Positions 16,713 through 25,007 of a stretch of DNA of 28,456 bases are shown piece by piece. Origin of the DNA: an uncultured Eubacterium sp. (GTDB taxonomy: Bacteria > Bacillota > Clostridia > Peptostreptococcales > Anaerovoracaceae); assembly GCA_902495595.1 (NCBI GenBank), contig CABUXV010000030.1, positions 1 through 28,456 on the forward strand, given 5' to 3'. Each line of letters begins with the position of its first letter. Position 1 is the first letter of the stretch. The notes beneath the pieces were generated by a model. It was not told where the DNA came from. It was given only the letters and a program-made list of their open reading frames with translations, and ran no database searches. A program made the translations under genes and the position numbers.

Positions 16713-16728
16713 TTTGTATTTTCCTTTC

Positions 16729-16762
16729 AAAAAAAGTAACGTCCCTAACAAAAGTTAGGGAC
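16729..16762 (-). terminator. T-box attenuator terminator in the ileS leader
   Basis: GTCCCTAAC and its complement (arms 16754-16762 and 16741-16749, 4-nt loop), followed on the minus strand by GTTAC and a run of seven T (16735-16729). Formation competes with the T-box antiterminator just upstream, so ileS is expressed when uncharged tRNA-Ile is bound. Confidence 0.93.
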
Positions 16763-16945
16763 GATTATAAACCGCGGTACCACCCTAGTTATGGGACAAA
16801 CATCCCATCTCTCTTAAAGTGTCCGGCTCCGAAGTGATTTTCACATTCCGCTTCACCGGCGCCCTCTCAGCAAACGGGCACCTCTCTGTAAGGATATTAC
16901 GCGACGCTACTGTCTTCATCACAGCCGCAATATTAAATTCATACT
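16735..16945 (-). promoter_or_regulatory. T-box riboswitch controlling ileS
   Basis: The T-box core AACTAGGGTGGTACCGCGGT reads on the minus strand from 16790 to 16771, directly before the terminator hairpin. Upstream are the AGAGAGG start of stem III, the GCTGAGAGGGC element, the GAATGTGAAAATCACTTCGGAG segment (16846-16825) and a stem I closed by GTA/TAC and ATATT/AATAT. An AUU triplet at 16938-16936 lies in the left side of the internal loop of that stem and is the candidate isoleucine specifier. Stem I spans only about 56 nt, shorter than the usual 100 or so. Binding of uncharged tRNA-Ile should stabilise the antiterminator and turn on ileS, the small protein and rlmN. Confidence 0.92.
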
Positions 16946-16950
16946 CTGTA

Positions 16951-16979
16951 ATTCTATATTGCAGCCGTTTAAAAGTCAA
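16951..16979 (-). promoter_or_regulatory. Sigma-A promoter of the ileS operon
   Basis: On the minus strand TTGACT (16979-16974) and TAGAAT (16956-16951) are separated by 17 nt. The predicted transcript would start near 16944, just before stem I of the T-box leader, which supports the assignment. Confidence 0.75.
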
Positions 16980-17013
16980 GTTTTTTTAAAAACAGCAAGC
17001 AATCGAATATAAA

Positions 17014-20000
17014 CTACTTTGCAGAAGCCGTCTGCAAAAATTTTTCAATGGCTTTAAGCGGCTCTTCTTTATTTATTGTAAGTCTTATAAAAGCTTCCTT
17101 TCCGCCGTTTATCATCATTTTCTCACCGTAAGCAGATATAAGAGCAGACATCATATTCTCTGAAAGCTTGGTATTTTCCCAAAGCTTAAATATTATCTTA
17201 TATCCCTGCTGCATTATTTCACTTATACCCAGATTTCCTGCCATGGCTCTTATCTTTGAAATTTTAATAAGATTCATAGTGTCTTTAGGAATATCCCCGA
17301 ATCTGTCCAAAAGTTCATCTATTATTTCAGTCTCATCATCATCGCTTGCAATTACCGCTATTTTTTTATACATTTGAAGCCTGAGCACATCGTTTTCAAT
17401 ATATCTTTCTGATATTACCGCCGATATAGGCAGACTGAATGCAGTTTCTTCCGCATGTGGCAATACTTCCGCTCCTTTTAAATGCTCGACTGCTTCTTCC
17501 AGCATCTTGCAGTACAGTTCATAACCTACGTTAAGCATATGTCCTGACTGCTCTGTCCCCAACAGATTTCCTGCACCTCTAAGCTCAAGGTCTTTCATTG
17601 CAATTTTAAATCCCGAGCCGAATTCCGTAAACTCCTTTATGGCTCTCAAACGCTTTTCTGCAATTTCAGTAAGACTTTTATCTTTTCTATACATCAGGTA
17701 TGCGTATGCCATCCTGTCAGAACGCCCGACACGTCCCCTCAGCTGGTACAGCTGTGCCAGTCCGAATCTGTCAGCGTCCATGATAATCATGGTATTCACA
17801 TTTGGAATATCTATACCCGACTCTATAATCGTGGTTGCTACGAGAACATTGTATTCGCCCTTTGAAAAATCCATTATGATGTCTTCAAGCTGATTTTCTC
17901 CCATCTTGCCATGTCCCACAACAACCGAAGCAGCGGGTACGATATGCTCTATATCGCTTGCTATTCTGTTTATAGATTCAACTCTGTTATAAAGAACATA
18001 AACCTGACCTCCTCTTGCCAGCTCTTTTTCTATTGCTTCTCTTATTACAAAATCATCCTGTTCCATCACATATGTCTGTACAGGATATCTATCATCAGGA
18101 GGTTCTTCTATAGTGCTCATATCCTTTATACCTGAAAGAGACATATGCAGAGTTCTAGGTATAGGTGTCGCGGATAAAGTCAGTACATCTACATTTTCTT
18201 TAAGCTGTTTTATTTTTTCCTTGTGCTTAACGCCGAATCTCTGCTCCTCATCTATTACAAGCAGACCTAAATCCTTGAAATGTATATCTTTTGAAAGCAG
18301 CCTGTGTGTACCTATTATCAAATCTATCCGGCCTTTTTCTATTCCCTCTGTAATCCACTTCTGCTGAGCCGACGTTCTGAATCTTGAAAGCATTTCCACT
18401 TTAAACGGAAATTTTTCAAATCTGTCTTTCAAAGTATAGTAGTGCTGATTTGCCAAAAGAGTCGTAGGAACCAAAACAGCTGCCTGTTTTCCATCCGCAA
18501 CGCATTTAAACAGTGCCCTGGCGGCAACCTCGGTTTTGCCAAAGCCAACATCTCCGCAGAGAAGTCTGTCCATTGGAACGTCTCGTTCCATATCCTTTTT
18601 TATTTCATCTATACACCTCAGCTGCTCTTCAGTCTCCGTATACGGAAATGTATCCTCAAATTCACGCTGCCACACCGTATCCTCAGAAAAGGAATATCCT
18701 TTCTCGTTCATTCTTGCAGCAGATACTTTTATGAGTTCTTTCGCCATATCCGTAACCGCCGCTTTTGCTTTTGCTTTCGTATTTTTCCATTCGCTTCCCG
18801 AAAGTTTATTCAGTCTTGGACTTATACCATCGCCGCCTACATATTTTTGGAGTATCCCAAGCTGGTCTACGGGAATATATAGGGAATCTTCACCTGCATA
18901 TTTTACCTTGAGATAGTCCTTTTTTACACCTTGAACAACCAGCTGTTCAATTCCCATAAACTTGCCTATCCCGTGGCTTTCATGGACTACGTAATCGCCT
19001 TTTTGCACGTCTGCAAAGCTCTTTATCTGTTCTCCTCGGGATTTCTTTTTCCTTCTGCGGCTCTTCCTGCTGTTGCCGAAGATTTCACCTTCCCATATGT
19101 AGCAGACTTTTTCATCGGCGAATTCCATTCCTGCCGTCAAAACACCCTGTTTAAGACTCACTTTCCCTTCAAGATTTTCCCTTACGAGAAATTCTCTCAT
19201 ATTCCTTATTCGCTCTTCACTGCTGCATACTATGGTAATCTTAAAATTTCTTCTTGCATAGCTTTCCAGTTCACCCTTCAAAACATCCATCCTGCCGTTA
19301 AAATCAGGTGTCTGTCTACAGTTTACCGTTACAAGCGAACTTAAAAACGGTGCATTTTTTATAGTACTTACAAAAGGAGTAAATATATACCCCTCCTTTT
19401 CGTAAAGCTTAAAGTAATCTTTCTGTCCTGACAGAGATTTAAAATCTTCGCCTATTCCCTTTCCCGCAGAAAGTATTGCATCTATATCATCGGCTCGTTC
19501 TTTTTCATAAACTTCCAGCGTCTCAAGTATTCTCGCCGGATCATCTATAAAAATACAGGGCTCTTTCATATAATCCCATATATACATGGTTTCATCATAA
19601 AAGTAATTTATAAATTTTTCCATATACTGTATGTTAATCATACTGTCAGCATATTCCAAAAGCTGATTTTTACGCTGTATTAAATTGTCAGCTTTTTCCG
19701 ATTCTTCGCCGTTTTTTTGAATACGCTTAATCTGCTTATCATAAGCCGAACTTATATTTTTTTTAGCTCTCTGGAATATTTCTTTATCTTTAACTATCTG
19801 AGAACACTGATAAACGGAAACAAACTGCAAAGACTCAACTGACCTTTGTGTATCTATATCAAAGGTTCTTATAGAATCAACCTCTGTATCAAAGAGTTCT
19901 ATTCTGTACGGCAGGTCGCTGTCAGGAGTAAAAATATCTATTATTCCGCCTCTTATGCTGTATTCTCCTCGGCTTTCTATCATGGAAACACGTTCATATC

Positions 20001-20415
20001 CCATAAACGACAGTCTTTTTTTCATATCGTCTATGGATACATCACGTCCCAGCGCTATTTCAACCACATTTTCTTCAAAGATTTCTTTTGGCGGAAGTTT
20101 TTTAATAGCTCCTGTCACAGGAGCTATTACTATGCAGTCTTCTCCGCATACTACCGATTTTAAAACCTTTAATCTGTTAAGCAGATCATCATTGCTCTTT
20201 GCCTCGTATTGCATCAAAGATTCATCTTCAGGCGGAAGAATATATATTTTCTGCGCACTAAAAAAAGAAAGGTCCGCTGCTAACCGCTTCGCCCTGTTAA
20301 AAGTTGAAACTACAATCAGGCTTTGACCTTTTTTTTCATTTAAAATATTTGCTGCAATAGGAGCTATACGTTCCTCTGCAGCTCCTGTGATGTTTATCAT
20401 TCCCTTTTTAGTCAC
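17014..20415 (-). CDS. mfd: Transcription-repair coupling factor
   Basis: A 1133-residue Mfd that removes RNA polymerase stalled at DNA lesions and recruits UvrA. In order it shows the UvrB-like N-terminal module (residues 1 to about 330), the CarD/RNA-polymerase-interaction domain with YVVHESHGIGKFMG near 475, a Walker A CGDVGFGKTEVA near 622, a DEEQRFGVKHKEKIKQL box near 720, translocation motifs (GRVGRSDRMAYAYL) near 885 and the C-terminal TRCF domain to the end. Start codon GTG 20415 overlaps the end of pth by 8 bp, with GGAG 10 nt upstream. An internal ATG at 20400 is less well placed. Last gene of murC-glmU-prs-pth-mfd. It functionally complements the uvrB-uvrA operon at the left end of the window. 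Confidence 0.97.
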   Translation of the reverse strand: MTKKGMINITGAAEERIAPIAANILNEKKGQSLIVVSTFNRAKRLAADLSFFSAQKIYILPPEDESLMQYEAKSNDDLLNRLKVLKSVVCGEDCIVIAPVTGAIKKLPPKEIFEENVVEIALGRDVSIDDMKKRLSFMGYERVSMIESRGEYSIRGGIIDIFTPDSDLPYRIELFDTEVDSIRTFDIDTQRSVESLQFVSVYQCSQIVKDKEIFQRAKKNISSAYDKQIKRIQKNGEESEKADNLIQRKNQLLEYADSMINIQYMEKFINYFYDETMYIWDYMKEPCIFIDDPARILETLEVYEKERADDIDAILSAGKGIGEDFKSLSGQKDYFKLYEKEGYIFTPFVSTIKNAPFLSSLVTVNCRQTPDFNGRMDVLKGELESYARRNFKITIVCSSEERIRNMREFLVRENLEGKVSLKQGVLTAGMEFADEKVCYIWEGEIFGNSRKSRRRKKKSRGEQIKSFADVQKGDYVVHESHGIGKFMGIEQLVVQGVKKDYLKVKYAGEDSLYIPVDQLGILQKYVGGDGISPRLNKLSGSEWKNTKAKAKAAVTDMAKELIKVSAARMNEKGYSFSEDTVWQREFEDTFPYTETEEQLRCIDEIKKDMERDVPMDRLLCGDVGFGKTEVAARALFKCVADGKQAAVLVPTTLLANQHYYTLKDRFEKFPFKVEMLSRFRTSAQQKWITEGIEKGRIDLIIGTHRLLSKDIHFKDLGLLVIDEEQRFGVKHKEKIKQLKENVDVLTLSATPIPRTLHMSLSGIKDMSTIEEPPDDRYPVQTYVMEQDDFVIREAIEKELARGGQVYVLYNRVESINRIASDIEHIVPAASVVVGHGKMGENQLEDIIMDFSKGEYNVLVATTIIESGIDIPNVNTMIIMDADRFGLAQLYQLRGRVGRSDRMAYAYLMYRKDKSLTEIAEKRLRAIKEFTEFGSGFKIAMKDLELRGAGNLLGTEQSGHMLNVGYELYCKMLEEAVEHLKGAEVLPHAEETAFSLPISAVISERYIENDVLRLQMYKKIAVIASDDDETEIIDELLDRFGDIPKDTMNLIKISKIRAMAGNLGISEIMQQGYKIIFKLWENTKLSENMMSALISAYGEKMMINGGKEAFIRLTINKEEPLKAIEKFLQTASAK

Positions 20416-20998
20416 TTGTCTCTTTCTCCGGTGCTTTTGCTCTTATATTGTATTCATTCATCGCACAGTCTATACCCTTTTCCAAAATACATTCCACTGC
20501 ATCCGCAGCTTTTTCCACAGCTCCAAAAACAACTGCACGTTCCTGTTTTCCCATCTTTCCGATTACAAAATCTTTCCAGTCAAGTCCCCCGCTTTTTCCA
20601 ATTCCTACCCTTATCCTCGGAAACTCCTGAGATTTCAGCTGAGCTATAATCGACTTCATTCCGTTGTGACTTCCAGCACTGCCTTTTTTTCTTATTCGCA
20701 AAGTACCGGCCTCTAAATCAAAATCATCGTAAATCACCAGCATATTCTCAAGGTTTATATTGTAATAACTTACAACCTCTCTAAGGGATTCACCGCTTAG
20801 GTTCATATATGTCTGCGGCTTGACTAAAAGCACTCTTTGGCCGGAAATGATACCATCTCCGACCAAAGCCTTATGTTTGATTTTATTAACTTTTATATTA
20901 TTTTTTTCTGCAAGTTTATCTATAGTAAGAAACCCCATATTATGTCTTGTATTTTCATATTTTTTGCCAGGATTTCCAAGACCTGCTATAACAAACAT
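20408..20998 (-). CDS. pth: Peptidyl-tRNA hydrolase
   Basis: A 196-residue enzyme that releases peptides from prematurely dissociated peptidyl-tRNA. Signature motifs are GLGNPGKKYENTRHNMGF with catalytic H19, KPQTYMNLSGES with N66, and IYDDFDL with D91, plus GSAGSHNGMKSI. Length is normal for the family. ATG 20998 follows GAAAGGTAA. The 3' end overlaps mfd by 8 bp and the gene lies 50 bp after prs, matching the prs-pth-mfd order known from Bacillus, where this gene is also called spoVC. Confidence 0.97.
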   Translation of the reverse strand: MFVIAGLGNPGKKYENTRHNMGFLTIDKLAEKNNIKVNKIKHKALVGDGIISGQRVLLVKPQTYMNLSGESLREVVSYYNINLENMLVIYDDFDLEAGTLRIRKKGSAGSHNGMKSIIAQLKSQEFPRIRVGIGKSGGLDWKDFVIGKMGKQERAVVFGAVEKAADAVECILEKGIDCAMNEYNIRAKAPEKETSD

Positions 20999-21048
20999 AT
21001 ATCAGTTACCTTTCGTTAATTAATATTTAATCCACAAAGTTAAACAAA

Positions 21049-21999
21049 CTAATCAAACAGCTTGCTTATAGAACCATTTGTGAATATTCTGGTCATAGCC
21101 TCGGCGAAGATAGGTGCTACTGAAACTATCTTCATCTTATCGATTTTCTTTTCTTCAGGTATAGGCAGAGTATTTAAAAGAACTAACTCCTCTATTGCCG
21201 AATTTTCTATTCTCTCAATCGCCGGACCTGACAGAACCGCATGTGTAGCACATGCCCTTACACTTACCGCGCCCAAATCCTTTAAAGCATTTGCTGCATT
21301 GGTTATTGTTCCGGCAGTATCTATCATATCATCTACGAGAATACAGTTTTTACCCTCTATATCTCCTATGATATTCATTATTTCACTCTTGTTGGGTTCA
21401 GGTCTTCTCTTGTCCACAATGGCGATAGGAGCTCCCAAAGGCTGCGCCATATTTCTGGCCCTCGTAACGCTTCCATGATCGGGAGAAACTATAACCACGT
21501 CTTCCATTCCCTGATTAACAAAATACTTTGATAAAATAGGCATTCCAACAAGGTGGTCAACGGGAATATCAAAGTACCCCTGTATCTGAGCTGCATGAAG
21601 ATCCATCGTTACAACCCTGTCAGCTCCTGCCGCAACCAATATATCTGCAACCAATTTAGCTGTAATAGGATCTCTTGCTTTCGCTTTCCTGTCCTGTCTT
21701 GCATAACCATAATAAGGAATTACTGCGTTTATTCTTCCTGCCGATGCGCGTTTCATAGCATCAATCATGATAAGCAGTTCCATAAGATTGTCATTTACCG
21801 GATCACATGTAGACTGAACTATGTAACAATCGGTTCCTCTTACGGTTTCCCAAAGGTTCACTGATATTTCACCGTCACTGAACTTATTTACAGTTGCTCT
21901 TCCCAAAGGCTTGCCCATAATAGATGCTATTTCTTCAGCCAGCTCAAGGTGTGAATTTCCTGCAAATACTTTGTAGTTTGAAAATACGCTGTTTTTCAT
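21049..21999 (-). CDS. prs: Ribose-phosphate pyrophosphokinase (PRPP synthetase)
   Basis: A 316-residue enzyme that makes PRPP from ribose 5-phosphate and ATP for nucleotide, histidine, tryptophan and NAD synthesis. Motifs include GYARQDRKAKARDPITAKL, DLHAAQIQGYFDIPVDHL near 129-146, DHGSVTRARNMA, and the PRPP-binding loop CILVDDMIDTAGTI near 214-227. Class I type and full length. ATG 21999 follows GGTAGGAGAAAC. It lies 37 bp after the stand-alone GlmU half and 50 bp before pth. Its product is the substrate of PncB at 1-181 and the effector of PurR at 25008-25817. Confidence 0.98.
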   Translation of the reverse strand: MKNSVFSNYKVFAGNSHLELAEEIASIMGKPLGRATVNKFSDGEISVNLWETVRGTDCYIVQSTCDPVNDNLMELLIMIDAMKRASAGRINAVIPYYGYARQDRKAKARDPITAKLVADILVAAGADRVVTMDLHAAQIQGYFDIPVDHLVGMPILSKYFVNQGMEDVVIVSPDHGSVTRARNMAQPLGAPIAIVDKRRPEPNKSEIMNIIGDIEGKNCILVDDMIDTAGTITNAANALKDLGAVSVRACATHAVLSGPAIERIENSAIEELVLLNTLPIPEEKKIDKMKIVSVAPIFAEAMTRIFTNGSISKLFD

Positions 22000-22036
22000 T
22001 TGTTTCTCCTACCTCCACTTTACGTTTAAACTGTTA

Positions 22037-22729
22037 TTACTTCTTTAGTATACCTCTTTTTTCAACCCATCCCTCTATAGTTTTGCCTTTGGCTCTTGCA
22101 ACGTGAAGCGAACCGGAAGGAACATTTTTTGTTATGGTACTCCCAGCTGCAACATATGCATCTTTTCCTACATTCACCGGAGAAACAAGATTTACATTGC
22201 ATCCGATAAATGCTCCGTCTTCAACAACCGAACGATACTTTTTGCTCCCGTCATAGTTTACAAATACAACACCACATCCAAGATTAACTTTCTTGCCTAC
22301 ATCCGAATCTCCTACATATGTAAGATGAGCCGCTTTGGCTCCGTCATCAAGCTTTGAATTCTTGATTTCCACAAAATCGCCTACTTTGCATCCATTGCCT
22401 ATTTCACTGTGAGGCCTCAAGTAAGCGAAAGGGCCTATGCTGGTTTCATTTCCCACTTTACTGTCTAAAATCACTGAACTCTGTATGTTAGTATCGCTTC
22501 CGATAATTGAATCTTTTATTCTTGTATTCTGTCCCAGAATACAGTTTTCACCAATCTCCGCATTGCCTTCAATAACAACACATGGATATATGACAGTACC
22601 TTTCCCTATCTTGACGCCCTCATCTATATAAGCCATTTTCAAATCTATGAAAGTAACGCCTGAGCACATATACTCTATATTTCTCTGTATCCGCTCAGCT
22701 TCAAGCTTTTCATATTCTTCAATATTCAC
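22037..22729 (-). CDS. Stand-alone GlmU-type glucosamine-1-phosphate acetyltransferase (left-handed beta-helix half only)
   Basis: 230 residues corresponding to the C-terminal half of GlmU, which acetylates glucosamine 1-phosphate in the synthesis of UDP-GlcNAc for the cell wall. A short helix (1-22) is followed by repeated hexapeptides of a left-handed beta-helix. The catalytic-type histidine is H135 in AKAAHLTYVGD, and the acetyl-CoA/sugar loop NYDG is at 158-161. VSPVNVGKDAYVAAGSTIT also matches GlmU. The N-terminal uridylyltransferase domain is entirely absent. The GTG start at 22729 has a perfect AAGGAGG 7 nt upstream, and murC ends 12 bp before it, leaving no room for the missing domain. 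It occupies the glmU position of the conserved cluster. A separate uridylyltransferase elsewhere is inferred. Confidence 0.85.
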   Translation of the reverse strand: MNIEEYEKLEAERIQRNIEYMCSGVTFIDLKMAYIDEGVKIGKGTVIYPCVVIEGNAEIGENCILGQNTRIKDSIIGSDTNIQSSVILDSKVGNETSIGPFAYLRPHSEIGNGCKVGDFVEIKNSKLDDGAKAAHLTYVGDSDVGKKVNLGCGVVFVNYDGSKKYRSVVEDGAFIGCNVNLVSPVNVGKDAYVAAGSTITKNVPSGSLHVARAKGKTIEGWVEKRGILKK

Positions 22730-22741
22730 GGCATTTCCTCC

Positions 22742-24130
22742 TTAAAATCTTCTGTCCTTTTCAAGAATCATTTCTCCGACTTTATAAATATCTCCTGCCC
22801 CCATTGTAATTATAAGGTCACCTTCTTCCGCATTATTGTATACGAAATTAGCGATTTCTTCAAATTCTTTAAAGAAGTAAACTTCCTTTGAGGGGTCATT
22901 TTCTTTTATTTTATTCATCAGCGTCTTTGAACTTATCTTGTGAATATTCTTCTCCCTAGCTGCATATATCTCTGCCAGAACAATTTTATCAGCTTCACCA
23001 AATGCTGTAGAAAAATCATCGAGAAGCGCCATTGTTCTCGTATAAGTGTGAGGCTGAAAAAGGCACCATAAATTATTATGTTTCATGTTTCTTACCGCTG
23101 AAAGGGTCGCTTTTATTTCTGTGGGATGATGAGCATAATCATCCACTATTTTCATATTATTGTAAGTCTTCCCAAGCACATCAAATCTTCTCTGAGTACC
23201 TGTATATACATTTAAAGTCTTTACAATATCTTCAACATCAACGCCCAGAATGTGACAGCACGCAAAAGCTGAAACAGCATTAAGTATATTATGTTCTCCA
23301 GGAATCGACAAGGCTATTTCACATAATGCCTTTCCTCCGTGGTTAACTTTAAACTTAGGCATGCCTTCGTTATCAAAATCTATATCCGAAGCATAATAAT
23401 CGCAGCTCTCACTGAGACCGAATGTAATTGCATTCGGCAGTCCTTCTATTACGCTCTTTACAAAAGGATTGGCATCGTATGCAATAACAGCTCCGTTTTC
23501 AGGAACAAGTTTTGCAAACTTATCAAAAGAATTTGCAATATGTTCCACATCTTTAAAATAATCCAGGTGGTCAGAATCTATATTTAATATTATTTCGATT
23601 TTAGGTTTCAAGCTTAAAAAGCTGTCCATATATTCACATGCCTCTGTAACAAAGAATTTATTTTTTCCAACATAGACATTCCCGTTTATTTCCGATAAAT
23701 TTCCTCCAACCAATATAGTAGGTTCTTTTTGTGCGTCTTTTAAAATCAAAGAAACCATAGATGTTGTAGTTGTCTTGCCGTGCGTTCCAGAAATAGCAAT
23801 GCTATTATCATACTCGTCCATAAGTGCTCCAAGCGCTTGGGCTCTGGTTATTGCGGGAATTCCCAATTCCTTTGCTCTGGCAAGTTCAGGATTATCAGCT
23901 CCGACCGCTGCGGAATATATAATGAGTTCAGCCCCTTCAACATTTTTCTCTCTATGGCCTAAATATATATTAGCTCCGTTTTCAATGAGCTTTTCAGTCA
24001 TTTCACTTTCTCTCATATCTGACCCGGAAACTTCATAGCCTCTGGACAGTAAAATTTCTGCAATTGCAGAAAGTCCTATACCTCCTATGCCTATGCAGTG
24101 TATTTTTTTATAATCCGGCAATTTAATCAT
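22742..24130 (-). CDS. murC: UDP-N-acetylmuramate--L-alanine ligase
   Basis: A 462-residue Mur ligase that adds L-alanine to UDP-MurNAc in the first amino-acid step of peptidoglycan precursor synthesis in the cytoplasm. It shows the N-terminal UDP-binding GIGGIGLSAIAE at 14-25, the ATP loop GTHGKTTTT at 115-122, the central EACEYMDSFLSLKP, NIDSDHLDYF, the Mur-type YTGTQRRFD, and YAHHPTEIKATL. A GTG at 24136 is in frame, but the GGGAGG at 24143-24138 abuts it. It is correctly spaced (7 nt) from ATG 24130, so that start is chosen. First gene of the murC-glmU-prs-pth-mfd unit. Confidence 0.97.
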   Translation of the reverse strand: MIKLPDYKKIHCIGIGGIGLSAIAEILLSRGYEVSGSDMRESEMTEKLIENGANIYLGHREKNVEGAELIIYSAAVGADNPELARAKELGIPAITRAQALGALMDEYDNSIAISGTHGKTTTTSMVSLILKDAQKEPTILVGGNLSEINGNVYVGKNKFFVTEACEYMDSFLSLKPKIEIILNIDSDHLDYFKDVEHIANSFDKFAKLVPENGAVIAYDANPFVKSVIEGLPNAITFGLSESCDYYASDIDFDNEGMPKFKVNHGGKALCEIALSIPGEHNILNAVSAFACCHILGVDVEDIVKTLNVYTGTQRRFDVLGKTYNNMKIVDDYAHHPTEIKATLSAVRNMKHNNLWCLFQPHTYTRTMALLDDFSTAFGEADKIVLAEIYAAREKNIHKISSKTLMNKIKENDPSKEVYFFKEFEEIANFVYNNAEEGDLIITMGAGDIYKVGEMILEKDRRF

Positions 24131-24160
24131 GCTCACGCCTCCCTAATCATAGATAATAGG

Positions 24161-24169
24161 ATTATACCA
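24161..24169 (-). promoter_or_regulatory. Extended -10 promoter of the murC operon
   Basis: TGGTATAAT reads on the minus strand about 31 nt upstream of the murC start, a perfect -10 hexamer with TGn extension. A TTGAAA lies upstream but with spacing of about 20 nt, so the -35 is poor. Confidence 0.55.
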
Positions 24170-24314
24170 TATTTGCAATTAAAAATGCGTTTCAAACAAG
24201 AAAAAATAAAATAAAATACATATAAAAAATATTGAGACAAAATCATCCGCTCCAGTTCTTTTAAATATATAATTTTATTGCAGAACAATATCTACTGCAT
24301 CTACTGCTGCCTGT
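24170..24314. other. AT-rich gap upstream of the murC promoter
   Basis: Between the murC promoter and repeat copy B there is about 145 bp of AT-rich DNA without a gene, hairpin or riboswitch core that I can recognise. A small direct duplication, ATCTACTGC twice in a row, lies at about 24289-24306 and is the only pattern seen. Confidence 0.5.
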
Positions 24315-24450
24315 ATAAAAAAAGTGTGCAGGACGGAATCAGAGATTCCTTTGCACACATGCCGCCCGCAAGGAGGGCGACGCTTCGCAAGGTACTTTCT
24401 TTGAAGTATACCAAAATCTCGTAAAACTATATTTCATATACTATAAAAAA
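24315..24450 (-). repeat. Three-hairpin intergenic element, copy B
   Basis: Read on the minus strand this begins in the T tract of the terminator of the CxCxxC protein gene and ends in seven T. Hairpin I is weak here (AAAT...ATTT around GTTTTAC). The conserved core TTCAAAGAAAGTACCTTGCG spans 24404-24385. Hairpin II is CGCCC/GGGCG (arms 24375-24379 and 24363-24367). Hairpin III is two-storied: outer GTGTGCA/TGCACAC (24352-24358 with 24324-24330) and inner GGAATC/GATTCC (24344-24349 with 24335-24340, 3-nt loop). By hand alignment it differs from copy C by about 13 substitutions and a 2-nt gap over 136 nt. No open reading frame of note. Confidence 0.85.
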
Positions 24451-24477
24451 GGCACCTTTAATCCACAAGGTGCCTTT
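24445..24477 (-). terminator. Intrinsic terminator of the CxCxxC protein gene
   Basis: AAAGGCACCTT (24448-24458) and AAGGTGCCTTT (24467-24477) form an 11-bp stem with an 8-nt loop. Six T follow on the minus strand. It lies 14 nt past the stop of the gene at 24492. Confidence 0.9.
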
Positions 24478-24491
24478 ATAAACAATCGAAT

Positions 24492-24851
24492 TTAATTTAA
24501 CATATCATCCTTTTTATTAAGTATATCTGCCGCAGCCATGCATGCCGGACAATCACAGAACTTCGCGCCTTCGGCTTTTATTTTTTCAGCATGCTTAACA
24601 ATCCCTGCGGATTCATCTGCCCCGAAATATTCGATGCCTTTATCAGATTTTGCGAAATTAATTAAATTATCAATCGGCATTATATCAGCTTCCAATTCTT
24701 TTATAAAAAATTCCGTTTCGTCTTTTTCCATGTCAGAACCTACTGCATTCAGCCACTTTTCTGCAGCTTCTTTTGTTTCCGGACTGCAAGTCGGTGCTTT
24801 TATCAATTCTTGAGTTTTCTCAATAACATAATCCAGAACTTTTTTATCCAT
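24492..24851 (-). CDS. Small conserved clostridial-type protein with a CxCxxC motif
   Basis: A 119-residue acidic, mostly helical, cytoplasmic protein. Its only motif is a cysteine cluster near the C-terminus, FCDCPACMAAADILNK (about residues 97-112), which could bind a metal or be redox active. The preceding segment YFGADESAGIVKHAEKIKAEGAKF is typical of a small protein family that I recall from clostridial genomes, where it is sometimes labelled Hsp90-like. Nothing in the sequence resembles the Hsp90 chaperone, so that name should not be used. ATG 24851 has AAGGCGG 9 nt upstream. It is transcribed alone, divergently from purR, and followed by a strong terminator and repeat copy B. Function unknown. 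Confidence 0.8.
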   Translation of the reverse strand: MDKKVLDYVIEKTQELIKAPTCSPETKEAAEKWLNAVGSDMEKDETEFFIKELEADIMPIDNLINFAKSDKGIEYFGADESAGIVKHAEKIKAEGAKFCDCPACMAAADILNKKDDMLN

Positions 24852-25007
24852 AATAATACAACCGCCTTTCTAATTATATATCTTTTAGATATTTTATCAT
24901 ATTTCTCTTCACACAAGGAATAAAAAATTGTTTTTTTATAATCCGGCTGGTATTATTGATACATACATTGAATTATATTCAAAATAAAGTTTTCCAGTGA
25001 GGTGTAC

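Noticed and set aside
16785..16979. A 64-codon reading frame on the minus strand upstream of ileS
   Set aside because: It coincides with the structured T-box leader and its promoter, and no ribosome-binding site precedes it.
18442..18882. Plus-strand reading frame of about 146 codons opposite mfd, and similar antisense frames across the window
   Set aside because: They lie opposite well-supported genes, have low-complexity Cys/Ser/Phe-rich composition typical of reverse-complement coding, and lack ribosome-binding sites.
24289..24306. Tandem duplication of ATCTACTGC
   Set aside because: Two short copies only, with no further structure; best explained by slippage.
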